This document shows, one piece after another, positions 17,001-25,924 of a stretch of 64,000 nucleotides of DNA (position 1 is the stretch's first letter; each line of letters opens with the position of its first letter). Location of the stretch: positions 124,001 through 188,000 of the forward strand of contig JBCCFL010000006.1 of the NCBI GenBank assembly GCA_039029735.1, in the 5' to 3' direction. The stretch is from CADEDH01 sp039029735 (GTDB lineage Bacteria; Actinomycetota; Acidimicrobiia; Acidimicrobiales; SZUA-35). Below the pieces are notes generated by a model that was given only the letters and a program-made list of their open reading frames with translations, had not been told where the DNA came from and made no database searches. A program made the translations under genes and the position numbers.

Positions 17001-19993
17001 CTCTCGTGCCCGAGTCGTCGAGAGAACCCGACGCTGGGCCGGAACCGGCGCCCGTCGTGACCGTGCCCGACCCGCCTCTCGTGGTGACCGAGCCCGCTCC
17101 CCAGGAGCAGGTGGTCGCGCCCGAGCCACCGTCGGTGCACACCTTCGGCGACCAGGTGTGGGTCGACCTCAACGGTGACGGTGAGCAGGGCCCCAACGAG
17201 CCCGGTGTGGCGGACGTGACCGTGGAACTCCTCGATGGCTCGACCGTGGTCGACGCCACCACCACCTCGGCCGACGGCGGGTTCTCCTTCAACGTGGCCG
17301 CCGGCGCCGGCCCGTTCACCGTTCGTGTCGATTCCGCCACCACGCCCCGGGGCACCACCGCAGGCGCCGATGCCGACGGCGGCGACGACTACGTGATCGC
17401 CGCTGGGGTGGCGGATGCGGATCGAAGCGATCTGGACTTCGCCATCCGAACCGAGCCGCAGCTGATCAGTGGCACCGTGTTCACCGACCACGATCTCGAC
17501 GGCCTGCTCGACGACGGTGAGGCTGGGGACGACGAGCCGCTGGCGGCTGTCACCGTCGAACTCACCGGCACCGACTTCGCAGGCCGCGAGGTCAGCCGTT
17601 CGACCTCGACCGCCCTCGACGGCGTGTACCGCTTCGACGGTGTGCTTCCGGGAACCTACGTGGTGAGCGAGGTCCAGCCCCCAGGTCGGGCCGACGGTCC
17701 CGATCGCCCGGGTACCGGCGGGGTCACCTCGTCGCCAGCCGACGACCAGCTCCGCATCGTGTTGCCGTGGGGCACGTCCTCGGTCGGCAACAACTTCACT
17801 GAGCTGGCCAGCTCGCTGAGTGGGTCGGTCACCGTTGCCGGCACCCCGATCTCCGACGTTCGCCTGACGATCGTGGGTGAGACGTTCGCGCTGGAGCAGG
17901 TGTCGGCCTCGGCCGACACCGACGCTGACGGCCGCTTCCGGTTCACCAACCTCGCTGGGGGCATCTACACCCTCACCCAGACCCAGCCTCCGGGCTTCGT
18001 CGACGGGCCCGACGAGGTGGGCTCGGCCGGAGGCGTCGCCGCTGACCCTGGCGACGAGATCAGCGTGATCATCCTTGACGAGGGCATCCAGGCCGTCGGC
18101 TACGACTTCACCGAGGGTGAGGCCGCCACCGTCAGCGGCGAGGTTCGCCTCAGTACCGGCACGGGCGTCGCTGGAGTCACCGTGGCGTTGGCCGGGGTGG
18201 ACGAGTTCGGCGCCACCGTGGCTGCCACCACCGAGACCGATGCTGACGGCGACTACGTGTTCAGCGGGCTGGTGCCCGGCACCTACTCGGTGACCGAGGA
18301 GCAGCCCCCCGGCTACCTCGACGGATCACCGGCCCAGCTGTCGGGTGACCCGAGCGCCGACACCTCGACCACCGACGTGATCTCCAACCTCGTTGTGGAC
18401 GTGGGCGACACCAACGCAGGGAACGACTTCGTGAACGCCGGAGGATCGATCTCGGGTGTGACCTTCCTCGACATGGACGAGAACGGGGATCACGACCTCG
18501 TTGCCGATCTGCCCCTCCCCGGCATGGAGCTGACGCTCACCGGCTTCACCGTGTCGGGCCCCGTCGATCCGGTGGTGATCAGCTCTGGGGCCGACGGTGC
18601 ATTCCAGTTCGTGGATCTCCAGGCCGGCACCTACACGATCGAGGCACCCCAGCCTGCCGGCTACCTGGACGGGCCGAGCCTCGTGGGCTCCGCTGGTGGC
18701 GAGCGCGCCGCCAGCGAGACGGGCAACGTGATCGGCGCCATCACCGTGGGTGCAGGCGTGGACGCCAGTGGCTACGGCTTTGGCGAGCAGCCGGCCGCCA
18801 CCCTGGAGGGCACCGTGTGGGTGGACGACAACCGTGACGGTGAACAGGGCGCCGACGAACTCGACACGATCGCCGGGGTGGAGGTCACGGTGACGAACGC
18901 CGATGGGCTCGACGTTGCCGTGCTCCTCACCGACGACGATGGTCGATACGAGATGTCGGGCCTGTCTCCCGGCAGCTACACCGTCAGCCAGGCCCAACCC
19001 GAAGGCTATGGCTCCACCACGCCGAACGAGGTGGAGATCGACGCCCCACCCCAGGGTGAGCTGACCGTTGACTTCGGTGAGGATCTCGCAACTGTGACCG
19101 GGTTCGTCTGGGACGACCTCGACCGCAACGGCACCCACGACCCGGACGAACCCGGGCTCGGCGGTGTGACCGTCAAGCTGGTCGACCCTGCTGACGGCTC
19201 CGTGGCAGTCACCACGATCAGCGCCGACGGCGGCACCTACCAGATGAACGGTGTTGGGGTCGGCGGCTACCAGGTGGAGTTCGTCAACCCGTTCGAGAAG
19301 TCGCTCACCGAGCCTCGGCAGGACAGCGTTGGATCCGACTCCACCACCGACTCCGACGCCGACTGGGTGACAGGCCGCACCGAGGTGTTCGTGGTCGAGG
19401 GTCCGCCCTGCGGCGAGTGCCTCTATCCCGAACCGCCCGAGTGGGACGCTGGTTTCGTGGAGGCCCACGTCGACCTCGGCATCGAAACGGCCGTCACCGG
19501 TGAGCTGAGCACGACCGGCGACACGGTCGATGTGGCTGTCACGCCGACGAACGCGTCGGAGAGTCCGGTCGACGCCGGCGCATCTGTGGTGGTGGACCTA
19601 CCCCCGACGCTGGCGGCCACCCAGGTGCAGGCCGAGGGCTACGACACGGAGGTGAACGGGCAACGGGTGCGACTCACCACCACCGAGCCGGTCGTGCCCG
19701 GCGAGGTGCCGCCACCGGTGAACATTGAGGCCACGCTCGTCTCGGAGGAGCCGGAGCAGGGCGAGATCACGGCGGCCATCAGCGCCCCCGAGGCCGCGGT
19801 CGAACTGGCCCAGGACGAGGTGGACAACGCCCAGCAGGTGGACGTTCCCGTCGATGAGCCAACGTCGAGCCTGCCCGTCACCGGAAGTGGAAGCCGGCGC
19901 CTGGCGATCATGGCCGCCCTGTTGCTGTCGCTCGGGCTCGTGGTGATGGGCGTGGCTGGCCGGGACCGGCTCTACCGGGTGCCGGGCGAGTAG
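14018..19993 (+). CDS. Giant LPXTG-anchored surface protein with SdrD-B-like repeats
   Basis: A 1991-residue exported protein. A signal peptide with a hydrophobic core (about 10-32) ends near ARAAAG. Residues about 40-930 are an adhesin-like Asp/Val/Thr-rich region containing acidic NDDG loops, followed by a proline-rich linker (about 945-1040, PEPTPDPDPEPAPAP). About seven SdrD-B/Cna-B-like modules follow (about 1043-1820), each with GxVWxDxNxDGxx-type starts and GTYxVxExQPPGYxDG ends. The C-terminus has the sortase motif LPVTG (1952-1956), a hydrophobic helix and a basic tail. It is probably covalently fixed to the cell wall and used in adhesion. GTG start follows AGGGGGTGACCC. No sortase gene is in the window. 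The 3' end overlaps aroC by 22 bp. Confidence 0.93.
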   Translation: MSRSHRFLRVGAIGAASLLAFGIIQVVVVGPLGIQWARAAAGDVELGLTVDRLYDGTAPIPAIDDDPQLPTADDYTPVEGEDHNGEVATLDVVGYRVTGRVDLRAGSESEGEEVDAVTVVAALSDGATWILPGGLAPAGCSDATGQGTPVLTCSLDDPVATGESFSFQAEAYVSGALADGDLVEVNATFAAGHLGSEEPITAATASGPATTVRASGSALNLNARVGDERDFYDWIRSPDGDVTHVRLTWPVYIEPAALAETGGGKGYTDSGAERILFSHPVGAITPAEVGEAAEFTGCGTEPNPVGTEAVDGGEAKAFLHVDREGPLVGDALRANGVWECRQIGGVGGDVEILVAGASLAAEGFSAGHGSTDGLFLERNAERREVFDNPTGQNGYSPLLSGYVNVDVPVEVIKAADVASDASDNNRTVVCATFGDDLRATRGQDVVVEEAAADTVDNTACTVVAWTPATDDDHATFIGGFTSDSLPVTVTEAPSVGFAATGVAGAETDSVLPGQRLVLASRIDTELTDHRVATDVAICHAIDAELFTVAPSAGPIGGVPGPTQAVLPWVTVSETGTRLDGAAPAWVDVVAVEFAAVAPWRDFAALEAIDSNDDGTVDCDDADIEFVADPALLPGGVESVNLVRVVMGAGYTMPPGIDLDVFVDLEVRADVAPGTIGAQATRFRRSNVDGNDDGALGGWDHPCEVLGSPCPYDAYDLDSLPVDATGPGMPGYVTAAGGSPTSSNVDRVEVAAALRRVRLSDQGVDPAAYADTTLPENVATIDGGGTWTTYLVADLRSGDRPATIGDLELISAHPTDVTLLDSSHEVADVVENCDATTNLRCLDDERFRTDVGLTSHVFSVGAVSVPAGESVSPAVTATWTIPASVPQGGAVTHWASVRGDGLQRTFSRYDRDSGDQHFGRDDHAGLDRDTDRIVVQGLAESELPPQPEPTPDPDPEPAPAPDLELGFPVEPIIEIPIPDPVEPVEPQVQVQPQEQPLVPESSREPDAGPEPAPVVTVPDPPLVVTEPAPQEQVVAPEPPSVHTFGDQVWVDLNGDGEQGPNEPGVADVTVELLDGSTVVDATTTSADGGFSFNVAAGAGPFTVRVDSATTPRGTTAGADADGGDDYVIAAGVADADRSDLDFAIRTEPQLISGTVFTDHDLDGLLDDGEAGDDEPLAAVTVELTGTDFAGREVSRSTSTALDGVYRFDGVLPGTYVVSEVQPPGRADGPDRPGTGGVTSSPADDQLRIVLPWGTSSVGNNFTELASSLSGSVTVAGTPISDVRLTIVGETFALEQVSASADTDADGRFRFTNLAGGIYTLTQTQPPGFVDGPDEVGSAGGVAADPGDEISVIILDEGIQAVGYDFTEGEAATVSGEVRLSTGTGVAGVTVALAGVDEFGATVAATTETDADGDYVFSGLVPGTYSVTEEQPPGYLDGSPAQLSGDPSADTSTTDVISNLVVDVGDTNAGNDFVNAGGSISGVTFLDMDENGDHDLVADLPLPGMELTLTGFTVSGPVDPVVISSGADGAFQFVDLQAGTYTIEAPQPAGYLDGPSLVGSAGGERAASETGNVIGAITVGAGVDASGYGFGEQPAATLEGTVWVDDNRDGEQGADELDTIAGVEVTVTNADGLDVAVLLTDDDGRYEMSGLSPGSYTVSQAQPEGYGSTTPNEVEIDAPPQGELTVDFGEDLATVTGFVWDDLDRNGTHDPDEPGLGGVTVKLVDPADGSVAVTTISADGGTYQMNGVGVGGYQVEFVNPFEKSLTEPRQDSVGSDSTTDSDADWVTGRTEVFVVEGPPCGECLYPEPPEWDAGFVEAHVDLGIETAVTGELSTTGDTVDVAVTPTNASESPVDAGASVVVDLPPTLAATQVQAEGYDTEVNGQRVRLTTTEPVVPGEVPPPVNIEATLVSEEPEQGEITAAISAPEAAVELAQDEVDNAQQVDVPVDEPTSSLPVTGSGSRRLAIMAALLLSLGLVVMGVAGRDRLYRVPGE

Positions 19994-21081
19994 CGCCCCA
20001 GAGCCGACGTGGCCTCTTGACGGAGCCAGTGGTCGGCCAGCGCCAGCAGCATCATCGCCTCGACGAGGGGCACGGCCCGAGGCAACACGCACGGGTCGTG
20101 CCGCCCGCGGGCGGCCAGTGTGGTGGCCTCACCGTCCACGGTCACGGTCTTCTGCTCCGAGGCAATGGTGGCGGTTGGCTTGAATGCCACGCGGCACACG
20201 ATGTCGGCACCGTTGGAGATCCCGCCCTGCACCCCGCCGGAGTGGTTGGAGGTCGTGACCGGCCGCCCGTCGGAGCCGGGCTCGAACGGGTCGTTGTGGG
20301 CCAGGCCCGTCAGCCGAGTTCCGGCGAAGCCGCTGCCGATCTCGAAGCCCTTCGCCGCTGGCAGTGAGAGCATCGCCTTGGCCAGGTCACCATCGAGCTT
20401 GTCGAACACGGGCTCGCCGAGGCCGACCGGCACGCGTCGAGCCACTGCAGTGACCACGCCACCGAGCGAGTCGCCATCGCGCCGAGCCTGCTCGATGGCG
20501 GCCGTCATGGCGGCGGCCGCCGCCGGATCGGGGCAGCGGGTGGGATCGGCCTCCACGGCGTCGAGGGTGACGTCGGCCGGGTCGATGTCGGCGTCGATCT
20601 CATGCACCTGGCTCACCCAGCCGAGCACCTCAATGCCGGCCACGTCGACCAGGAGCCGCCGGGCCACGGCGCCGGCGGCCACCCGTCCGATGGTCTCTCG
20701 GGCCGACGAGCGGCCGCCGCCTCGGTGGTCGCGGCGCCCGTACTTGGCCCGGTAGGTGTAATCGGCGTGACTCGGGCGGTACACGTCGCGCAGGTGGTCG
20801 TAGGCCCCGGGCCGCTGATCGGCGTTCTCCACCATCATCGCAATGGGGGTGCCGGTGGTGGCACCCTCGAACAGCCCGGAAAGCACCCGCACCGTGTCGG
20901 ACTCGGCGCGCTGGGTGACCAGCCTGCTCTGCCCGGGGCGCCGGCGATCGAGGTCACGCTGGATGTCGGCATCGGTGATGGCGAGCCCTGCGGGGCAGCC
21001 GTCGACCACGGCACCCACTGCGGGGCCGTGTGATTCGCCGAAGGTGGTCACGCGCAGGGCGCGTCCGAACGAGCTGGACAC
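19972..21081 (-). CDS. aroC: Chorismate synthase
   Basis: Converts 5-enolpyruvylshikimate-3-phosphate to chorismate using reduced FMN, the last common step of aromatic amino-acid synthesis. The 369-residue product has all family signatures: FGESHGPAVGAVVDGCPAG near the start, the KYGRRDHRGGGRSSARET loop near 113, and GGVQGGISNGADIV near 282. The start is GTG 21081 (VSSSFGRALR). It overlaps the 3' end of the surface-protein gene by 22 bp, tail to tail. No other shikimate gene is adjacent. Confidence 0.98.
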   Translation of the reverse strand: MSSSFGRALRVTTFGESHGPAVGAVVDGCPAGLAITDADIQRDLDRRRPGQSRLVTQRAESDTVRVLSGLFEGATTGTPIAMMVENADQRPGAYDHLRDVYRPSHADYTYRAKYGRRDHRGGGRSSARETIGRVAAGAVARRLLVDVAGIEVLGWVSQVHEIDADIDPADVTLDAVEADPTRCPDPAAAAAMTAAIEQARRDGDSLGGVVTAVARRVPVGLGEPVFDKLDGDLAKAMLSLPAAKGFEIGSGFAGTRLTGLAHNDPFEPGSDGRPVTTSNHSGGVQGGISNGADIVCRVAFKPTATIASEQKTVTVDGEATTLAARGRHDPCVLPRAVPLVEAMMLLALADHWLRQEATSALGRYSPGTR

Positions 21082-21163
21082 GGTTCTGAGCGTACCGGTC
21101 AGCGGTCACGGCCTCTCGCCCGATCCGATGCGCTCGAGTACCGGCCGGTAGCCTGGCATCTCT

Positions 21164-21502
21164 ATGGACCAGGCTCGATCAGGCGGCGCCGCCCCTACCG
21201 TTCCTCCCCGCGGCATCACGCCCTCTTCGGCCATCGCCGGGCGGCTGAAGGTGTGGATCGACCAGGATCTGTGCACTGGTGATGGCATCTGCACCGACCA
21301 TGCTCCGGATGTGTTCGTCATTCTCGAGGACGGCATTGCCTACTGCCGTGAGGGCGACACGGTGTTCAACGACCCTGGTGGCCCGGCCGAGCTGGCGGTG
21401 GTTCCCCGGGCCGACGAGGCCCAGGTGGTGCACGCAGCGGCCGAGTGCCCTGGCGAGTGCATCTTCGTGGAGTTCGAGGAGCTCGACGAACTCGAAGCCT
21501 GA
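21164..21502 (+). CDS. Small ferredoxin, probably [3Fe-4S] type
   Basis: A 112-residue electron carrier. The cluster ligands are seen in DLCTGDGICTDHAPDVF and, near the C-terminus, AAAECPGECIF, matching the C-x5-C ... CP pattern of actinobacterial ferredoxins that serve cytochrome P450s. The protein is acidic, ending EELDELEA. An N-terminal extension of about 28 residues is Gly/Pro-rich and the true start may be internal (for example GTG in RLKVWIDQD). No P450 is next to it. Confidence 0.85.
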   Translation: MDQARSGGAAPTVPPRGITPSSAIAGRLKVWIDQDLCTGDGICTDHAPDVFVILEDGIAYCREGDTVFNDPGGPAELAVVPRADEAQVVHAAAECPGECIFVEFEELDELEA

Positions 21503-21549
21503 GGCCCACTGCGCTCGTTGCAGGGCGCAAACGTCACTATGTTGGCCTG

Positions 21550-22959
21550 ATGCGACTGCCGTTTCGCTCGTCCCGTTCTGATGTCGATGCAGACATCGAC
21601 GTCGATGAGGACGAGTTCGTCGACGACGATCCGGTGGCGCCCCCCATGATTTCGGATGACGTGCCCGTTGGCGTCGGGGCTGACGTGGTCAGCGAGCCGT
21701 CGGAAACAGGTGAGACGCCCGTGGTGCGCACCCGGCGGCCCGAGACGATGGAGCTCACCTACCGTCCCCCCAACTACGACAATCTGAGTGCGGACCACTT
21801 CGCCGACGAGATGGAGCGCTTCCGGGAGGAGGCCAGTCGAGAGCAACGCAGTGCCTGGGCCTACCTCGGTGTTCTCACCGCGCTGTTCGTGTTCCTCGTC
21901 GTGTTCGGCTACGGCTGCAGCGATCTCCGCACCGAGGAGGACGGCCCGACGACCGGGGCCGAGGTCGCCGTCGGTGGCGAGCCGTCGAACATCGTGTTCC
22001 GGGTGGACGGCGACATCATCTCGATCGCCGGCACCGTGCCCGACGAGGCAGCCAAGGCTCAGCTTCTCGACGCCGCCCAGCAGCGCTACGGCGCGGAGAA
22101 CGTGATCGACGAGATCGAGGTGAGCTCGGCCGCCACCCTCGAAGGGGGCACCATTCGCTCGGTCGGTACCGCCGAGATCGGTGACGAGCGGGCCATGGAG
22201 CTGCAGGACGCGGTCACGGCCGACTTCTCGCTCACCAACCGAGGCTTCGAGGTCGGGTTCGCCGATGCGGTGCTCGCTCCGGTGAATGCCACCGTCGAGG
22301 TGGAGGGCAACATCGTGGTCGTGGCCGGAACCCTGCCCGACGAGCAGTCGATCGGTGATCTCGTCGCGATCGCCCTCGAGGTGTGGGGCGACGGCAACGT
22401 GGAGGGTACGAACCTCACCACGGGCGAGACCACCTGGACCGAGGGCCGGATCGTGGTGTCGGGCAACGCACTGTCGAACGATCAGCGGATCGCCACGTTC
22501 ATCTCGCTGGTGAACGAGCGGATCGGCGCCCTCGTCGAGGTCGACACGAGTGGCCTCGCGGTCACCGACGTCACCGCTGAGCTCAACCGGGTGCAGGGCC
22601 AGGTTGACGTTCTCGTCGCCACCAATCCGATCCTGTTCGAGCCCGAACTCGCCGAGATCGATCCGGCGTCGGAGGCCACGCTCGTGGAGATCGCCCAGAT
22701 CCTGTCCGAGCTGCCCGACGTGCCATTCGAGGTGGTGGGTCATACCGACAGCCTCGGCAACGACGACGAGAACCTGGCGCTGTCGCAGGATCGTGCGGCC
22801 GCCGTGGTCGACCGGCTCGCCGACCTCGGTCTGCCCCGGGAGCGGATGTCGTCACGAGGTGAGGGTGAGTCCCAGCCGATCGCCGACAACACCACCGACG
22901 AAGGGCGAGCGGCCAACCGCCGTATCGAGTTCGTGCTGGTGGGTGCCAGCGACGGCTGA
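21550..22959 (+). CDS. Single-pass membrane protein with BON and OmpA-like domains
   Basis: A 469-residue protein. A strongly acidic cytosolic N-terminus (DVDADIDVDEDEFVDDD) is followed by one helix near 102-120 (AYLGVLTALFVFLVVFGYG). An exported region follows with repeated BON-like folds (SNIVFRVDGDIISIAGTVPD; ATVEVEGNIVVVAGTLPD). The last third is an OmpA/MotB peptidoglycan-binding domain (ILFEPELAEIDPASEATL, VVGHTDSLGNDDENLALSQDRA, GEGESQPIADN...RRIEF). It probably ties the membrane to peptidoglycan, as ArfA does in mycobacteria. ATG 21550 was chosen; the upstream open frame reads back into the ferredoxin gene. Confidence 0.88.
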   Translation: MRLPFRSSRSDVDADIDVDEDEFVDDDPVAPPMISDDVPVGVGADVVSEPSETGETPVVRTRRPETMELTYRPPNYDNLSADHFADEMERFREEASREQRSAWAYLGVLTALFVFLVVFGYGCSDLRTEEDGPTTGAEVAVGGEPSNIVFRVDGDIISIAGTVPDEAAKAQLLDAAQQRYGAENVIDEIEVSSAATLEGGTIRSVGTAEIGDERAMELQDAVTADFSLTNRGFEVGFADAVLAPVNATVEVEGNIVVVAGTLPDEQSIGDLVAIALEVWGDGNVEGTNLTTGETTWTEGRIVVSGNALSNDQRIATFISLVNERIGALVEVDTSGLAVTDVTAELNRVQGQVDVLVATNPILFEPELAEIDPASEATLVEIAQILSELPDVPFEVVGHTDSLGNDDENLALSQDRAAAVVDRLADLGLPRERMSSRGEGESQPIADNTTDEGRAANRRIEFVLVGASDG

Positions 22960-23002
22960 CCCCAGCCGCCCACGCTCACCCCGGCCGAGCCTGCCGCCGG
23001 CC

Positions 23003-23707
23003 TCAGGCGGTCTGAAGCCGGCGGAACCGCTCGGCGTAGCGACCCTCGTCGAGCCCTGAGGCCTCGGCCTGCTCCCGGGCCCAGGTGCGCAGCATCTCGG
23101 GCATCTCGTCGGGGGCCTGCATCTGGCTCTCGTGGCAGAGCAGCGCCTCGATCTTTGCTTCCATGAAGGCGGTGATGTCGACGGCGTGATCAGCCCGAGG
23201 GCCGCCGATGAGCCAGGTCTCGGCCACCGTGTGGGGTTCGAGGCCCTCGTCGGCCAACAGTTCGGGGAAGGCGAACTCGTTGCGGGAGTCGGGGTACACA
23301 GCGTCGAGCGTCGAGTCGCCAACGGCTCGGTGGTCGGGGTGACTCCCGAAGATCCGGCGGGCGTAGTTGCGGTCGGGCGACTGGGTGATCACCACATCGG
23401 GCTTCACCTCACGGATCACCCGGGTGATGGCCTTGCGGAGCGGGAGCCCAGCCTCGACGGCGCCGTCGGGGAACCCGAGCCAGTGCAGCTCGGTGACTCC
23501 CACCACCGCAGCGGCTGCCGTTTGTTCCTTGCGGCGGATCTCGGCCATCTCGGCCCTCGTGATGGTGTTGTCGAATCCGCCGGCCTGCCCATCGGTCACC
23601 AGGCAATAGACCACCCGGTCCCCGGCGGCAGTGAGCGAGGCCGTCGTACCCGCACAGCCGAAGTCAAGATCGTCGGGGTGGGCGGCCACGGCCAGATACG
23701 TCGTCAC
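23003..23707 (-). CDS. PIG-L/LmbE-family N-acetyl-sugar deacetylase
   Basis: A 234-residue zinc-dependent deacetylase. It has the family opening LAVAAHPDDLDFGCAGT (AHPDD ligands), TDGQAGG, and the later GSHPDHRAVGDSTLDAV. Relatives deacetylate GlcNAc-inositol (MshB) or mycothiol conjugates (Mca). The actinobacterial setting makes a thiol-related role possible, but the sequence alone does not separate these. The start chosen is GTG 23707 (VTTYLAVAAHP), matching where relatives begin. It is divergent from the DoxX gene by 54 bp. Confidence 0.9.
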   Translation of the reverse strand: MTTYLAVAAHPDDLDFGCAGTTASLTAAGDRVVYCLVTDGQAGGFDNTITRAEMAEIRRKEQTAAAAVVGVTELHWLGFPDGAVEAGLPLRKAITRVIREVKPDVVITQSPDRNYARRIFGSHPDHRAVGDSTLDAVYPDSRNEFAFPELLADEGLEPHTVAETWLIGGPRADHAVDITAFMEAKIEALLCHESQMQAPDEMPEMLRTWAREQAEASGLDEGRYAERFRRLQTA

Positions 23708-23761
23708 GGACGTGAATGCTACTGGACCCACCAGGTACGGTACGGGCCGAGAGGAGGCGGT

Positions 23762-24286
23762 ATGGACGAGCTGAGCGCCGTCGAGTTCGACATCGTGATG
23801 ACCGGATTTCGGGTGATCTTCGGCCTGATCTTCGCTGCTCACGGCTATGCCAAGTTCTTCCAGGGCGGCCGGATCAGCGGTACGGCAGGCTGGTTCGACT
23901 CGATGGGAATGAAGCCCGGTCGTTTCCATGCCCTACTGGCCGCGTCCACCGAGATGGGCAGTGGCATCGCCATCGCCCTCGGCCTGTTCACGCCGCTGGC
24001 GGCGGCTGCCGTCATCGCCGTGATGGTGGTTGCCGGGTGGACGGTGCACCGCAGCAACGGCTTCTTCATCGTGCGCGAGGGCTGGGAGTACACCTTCGTG
24101 GTCGGCCTGATCGCTGCCGCCATCGCCGGGCTCGGCCCGGGTCGGGTGTCGCTCGATGCGCTGCTCGGGCTCGACGAGTCGCTCGTTGGCATCCCTGGTC
24201 TGCTGATCGCGGTGGGGGTCGGCCTCGTGGCCGGGATCGCCCAGATTGCGATCTTCTACCGCCCGCCTGCCCCGTCAGCCGACTAG
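23762..24286 (+). CDS. DoxX-family membrane protein
   Basis: A 174-residue integral membrane protein of four helices. DoxX features include FGLIFAAHGYAKFFQGGRI near residue 20, FHALLAASTEMGSGIAIALG near 55 and the hydrophobic segments after it. In mycobacteria, DoxX works with a superoxide dismutase and a sulfurtransferase; neither is present here. ATG 23762 follows GAGGAGGCGGT. Function in this organism is unassigned. Confidence 0.88.
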   Translation: MDELSAVEFDIVMTGFRVIFGLIFAAHGYAKFFQGGRISGTAGWFDSMGMKPGRFHALLAASTEMGSGIAIALGLFTPLAAAAVIAVMVVAGWTVHRSNGFFIVREGWEYTFVVGLIAAAIAGLGPGRVSLDALLGLDESLVGIPGLLIAVGVGLVAGIAQIAIFYRPPAPSAD

Positions 24287-24292
24287 CACCGA

Positions 24293-24308
24293 GGCCTCGG
24301 CCGAGGCC
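24293..24308. terminator. Palindrome between convergent genes
   Basis: GGCCTCGG followed directly by CCGAGGCC can fold as a 6-bp stem with a GGCC loop. It lies 6 bp after the DoxX stop and 17 bp from the stop of the convergent acyl-CoA synthetase gene. It may serve as a terminator for both, although it has no U-tract. Confidence 0.4.
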
Positions 24309-24325
24309 AGGGCCCGGAGCAGACC

Positions 24326-25861
24326 TCAGTCGGTGAACAGCTCGGCGTTGTCGGCTCTCAGGATCGACTTCTGCACCTTGCCCATGGCGTTGCGGGGCAG
24401 TTCGTCCATGAACACGTAGTGCTTGGGCTGCTTGAAGCGGGCCACCCGGTCGGTGAGGCTGGCGTCCAGCTGCTCACCAGCGATGACGGCACCGTCGTCG
24501 GCCACCACGAATGCCACCACACCCTCACCGAAGTCGGGGTGGGGGACACCCACCACGGCCGTTTCGGTCACGCCGTCCACGGCGTCGAGCAACAGCTCGA
24601 TCTCCTTCGGGTACACGTTGTAGCCACCCGAGATGATCATGTCGCTTGAACGGCCCACGAGGCTCAGGCGCCCGTCGGTGGACAACGAGCCGATGTCGCC
24701 GGTGCGGAAGTACCCGTCGGCGGTCATCTCCTCGGCGGTCTTGTCCGGGAGACGCCAGTAGCCGGGGAACACGTTCGGCCCCTTGACCTGTACCGAGCCG
24801 ATCTCGTCGGGACCGCGTTCGGTGTCGGTTTCGTCGACCACGCGCAGTGCCACCCCGGGCAGTGCGTAGCCAACGGTGCCGGCGATCCGCTTGCCCTCCG
24901 GAGGGTTGGAGGTGAGGATCCCGGTTTCGGTCATGCCGTAGCGCTCGCAGATCGTGTGACCGGTGCGGGTCGTGAACGCCTTGAACACCTCGGGCGTGAG
25001 CGGGGCCGAGCCCGACGTGAACAGACGGATCGACTCGCAGTCACTGGGCCCGAACTCCGCGTCGCCGAGCAGCCGGCTGTAGTGCGTGGGTACACCCATC
25101 AGCACGGTTGCTCGCGCCAGGTTCGCCCGCACCTCAGCCGCATCGAACCGGCTGCAGAAGATCACCGGCGAGGCGTTGAGGACGGCGCAGTGAAGGGCCA
25201 CGAACAGGCCGTGGACGTGGAAGATCGGCAGCGTGTGGAGGAGCACGTCGCCCTCCCGCCAGCCCCATATCCGATGAAGCGCCAAGCCGTTGCTCGCCAG
25301 GTTGGCATGGGTGAGCATCGCACCCTTGGAGCGCCCGGTGGTGCCCGAGGTGTAGAGCATGCAGGCCAGGTCGTCTGGCTCGCGTTCGATGATGTCGTGC
25401 TCAACGGCGTCGTGGGTCACCACGTCGTCGGCCGCCTTGGCCAGCGAACCGTCACCATCGGCGCCGAGGCTGTAGAGGATCGGGATCCCCGCCAGGTCGG
25501 CCACCGGGCGCAGCTTGGCCTCCCGGTCGGTGCCGAAGACGAACACGGTCGCCTCGGCGTCGCCGATGAAGAAGCCCACCTCCTCGGCGGTGTAGGCCGT
25601 GTTGAGTGGCACGTACACGAGCCCGGATCTCAGGCAGGCGAGGTAGAGGGCGACCGCATCGTGCGACTTGTCGACCTGGGCCACCAGGCGGTCGCCGGGC
25701 TGGGCGCCGGCCTGGCGCAGGGCCGTGGCGATCGCCGCACTGCGGTGATCGACGTCGGTGTAGGTGAGTGTCGGTCCCCCATCGGTCGGGCTGATGAGGA
25801 ACGGACGGTCCCGGTGCTGGTCGAAGCGGGAGGAGAGAAGCGCGTAAAGGTTGTGGCTCAC
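24326..25861 (-). CDS. matB: Malonyl-CoA synthetase-like AMP-forming ligase
   Basis: A 511-residue acyl-CoA ligase. Motifs are YTSGTTGRSKGAMLTHANLA near 171, LPIFHVHGLFVALH near 210, YGMTETGILTSNPPEGKR near 306, YFRTGDIGSLS near 386 and the catalytic-lysine tail NAMGKVQKS. The N-terminus (VDKSHDAVALYLACLRSG, then VPLNTAYT and FIGDAE) is typical of MatB, which makes malonyl-CoA from malonate. GTG start at 25861. The upstream flavoprotein gene is on the same strand, 63 bp away, so co-transcription is possible. Family sure; malonate specificity likely but not proven. Confidence 0.8.
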   Translation of the reverse strand: MSHNLYALLSSRFDQHRDRPFLISPTDGGPTLTYTDVDHRSAAIATALRQAGAQPGDRLVAQVDKSHDAVALYLACLRSGLVYVPLNTAYTAEEVGFFIGDAEATVFVFGTDREAKLRPVADLAGIPILYSLGADGDGSLAKAADDVVTHDAVEHDIIEREPDDLACMLYTSGTTGRSKGAMLTHANLASNGLALHRIWGWREGDVLLHTLPIFHVHGLFVALHCAVLNASPVIFCSRFDAAEVRANLARATVLMGVPTHYSRLLGDAEFGPSDCESIRLFTSGSAPLTPEVFKAFTTRTGHTICERYGMTETGILTSNPPEGKRIAGTVGYALPGVALRVVDETDTERGPDEIGSVQVKGPNVFPGYWRLPDKTAEEMTADGYFRTGDIGSLSTDGRLSLVGRSSDMIISGGYNVYPKEIELLLDAVDGVTETAVVGVPHPDFGEGVVAFVVADDGAVIAGEQLDASLTDRVARFKQPKHYVFMDELPRNAMGKVQKSILRADNAELFTD

Positions 25862-25924
25862 GAGATCATGCAGAGGTCTGTCTGTGAGCGAGTGCGGCGG
25901 GGGTAGTCGGCCAGGGGCCAGCGC

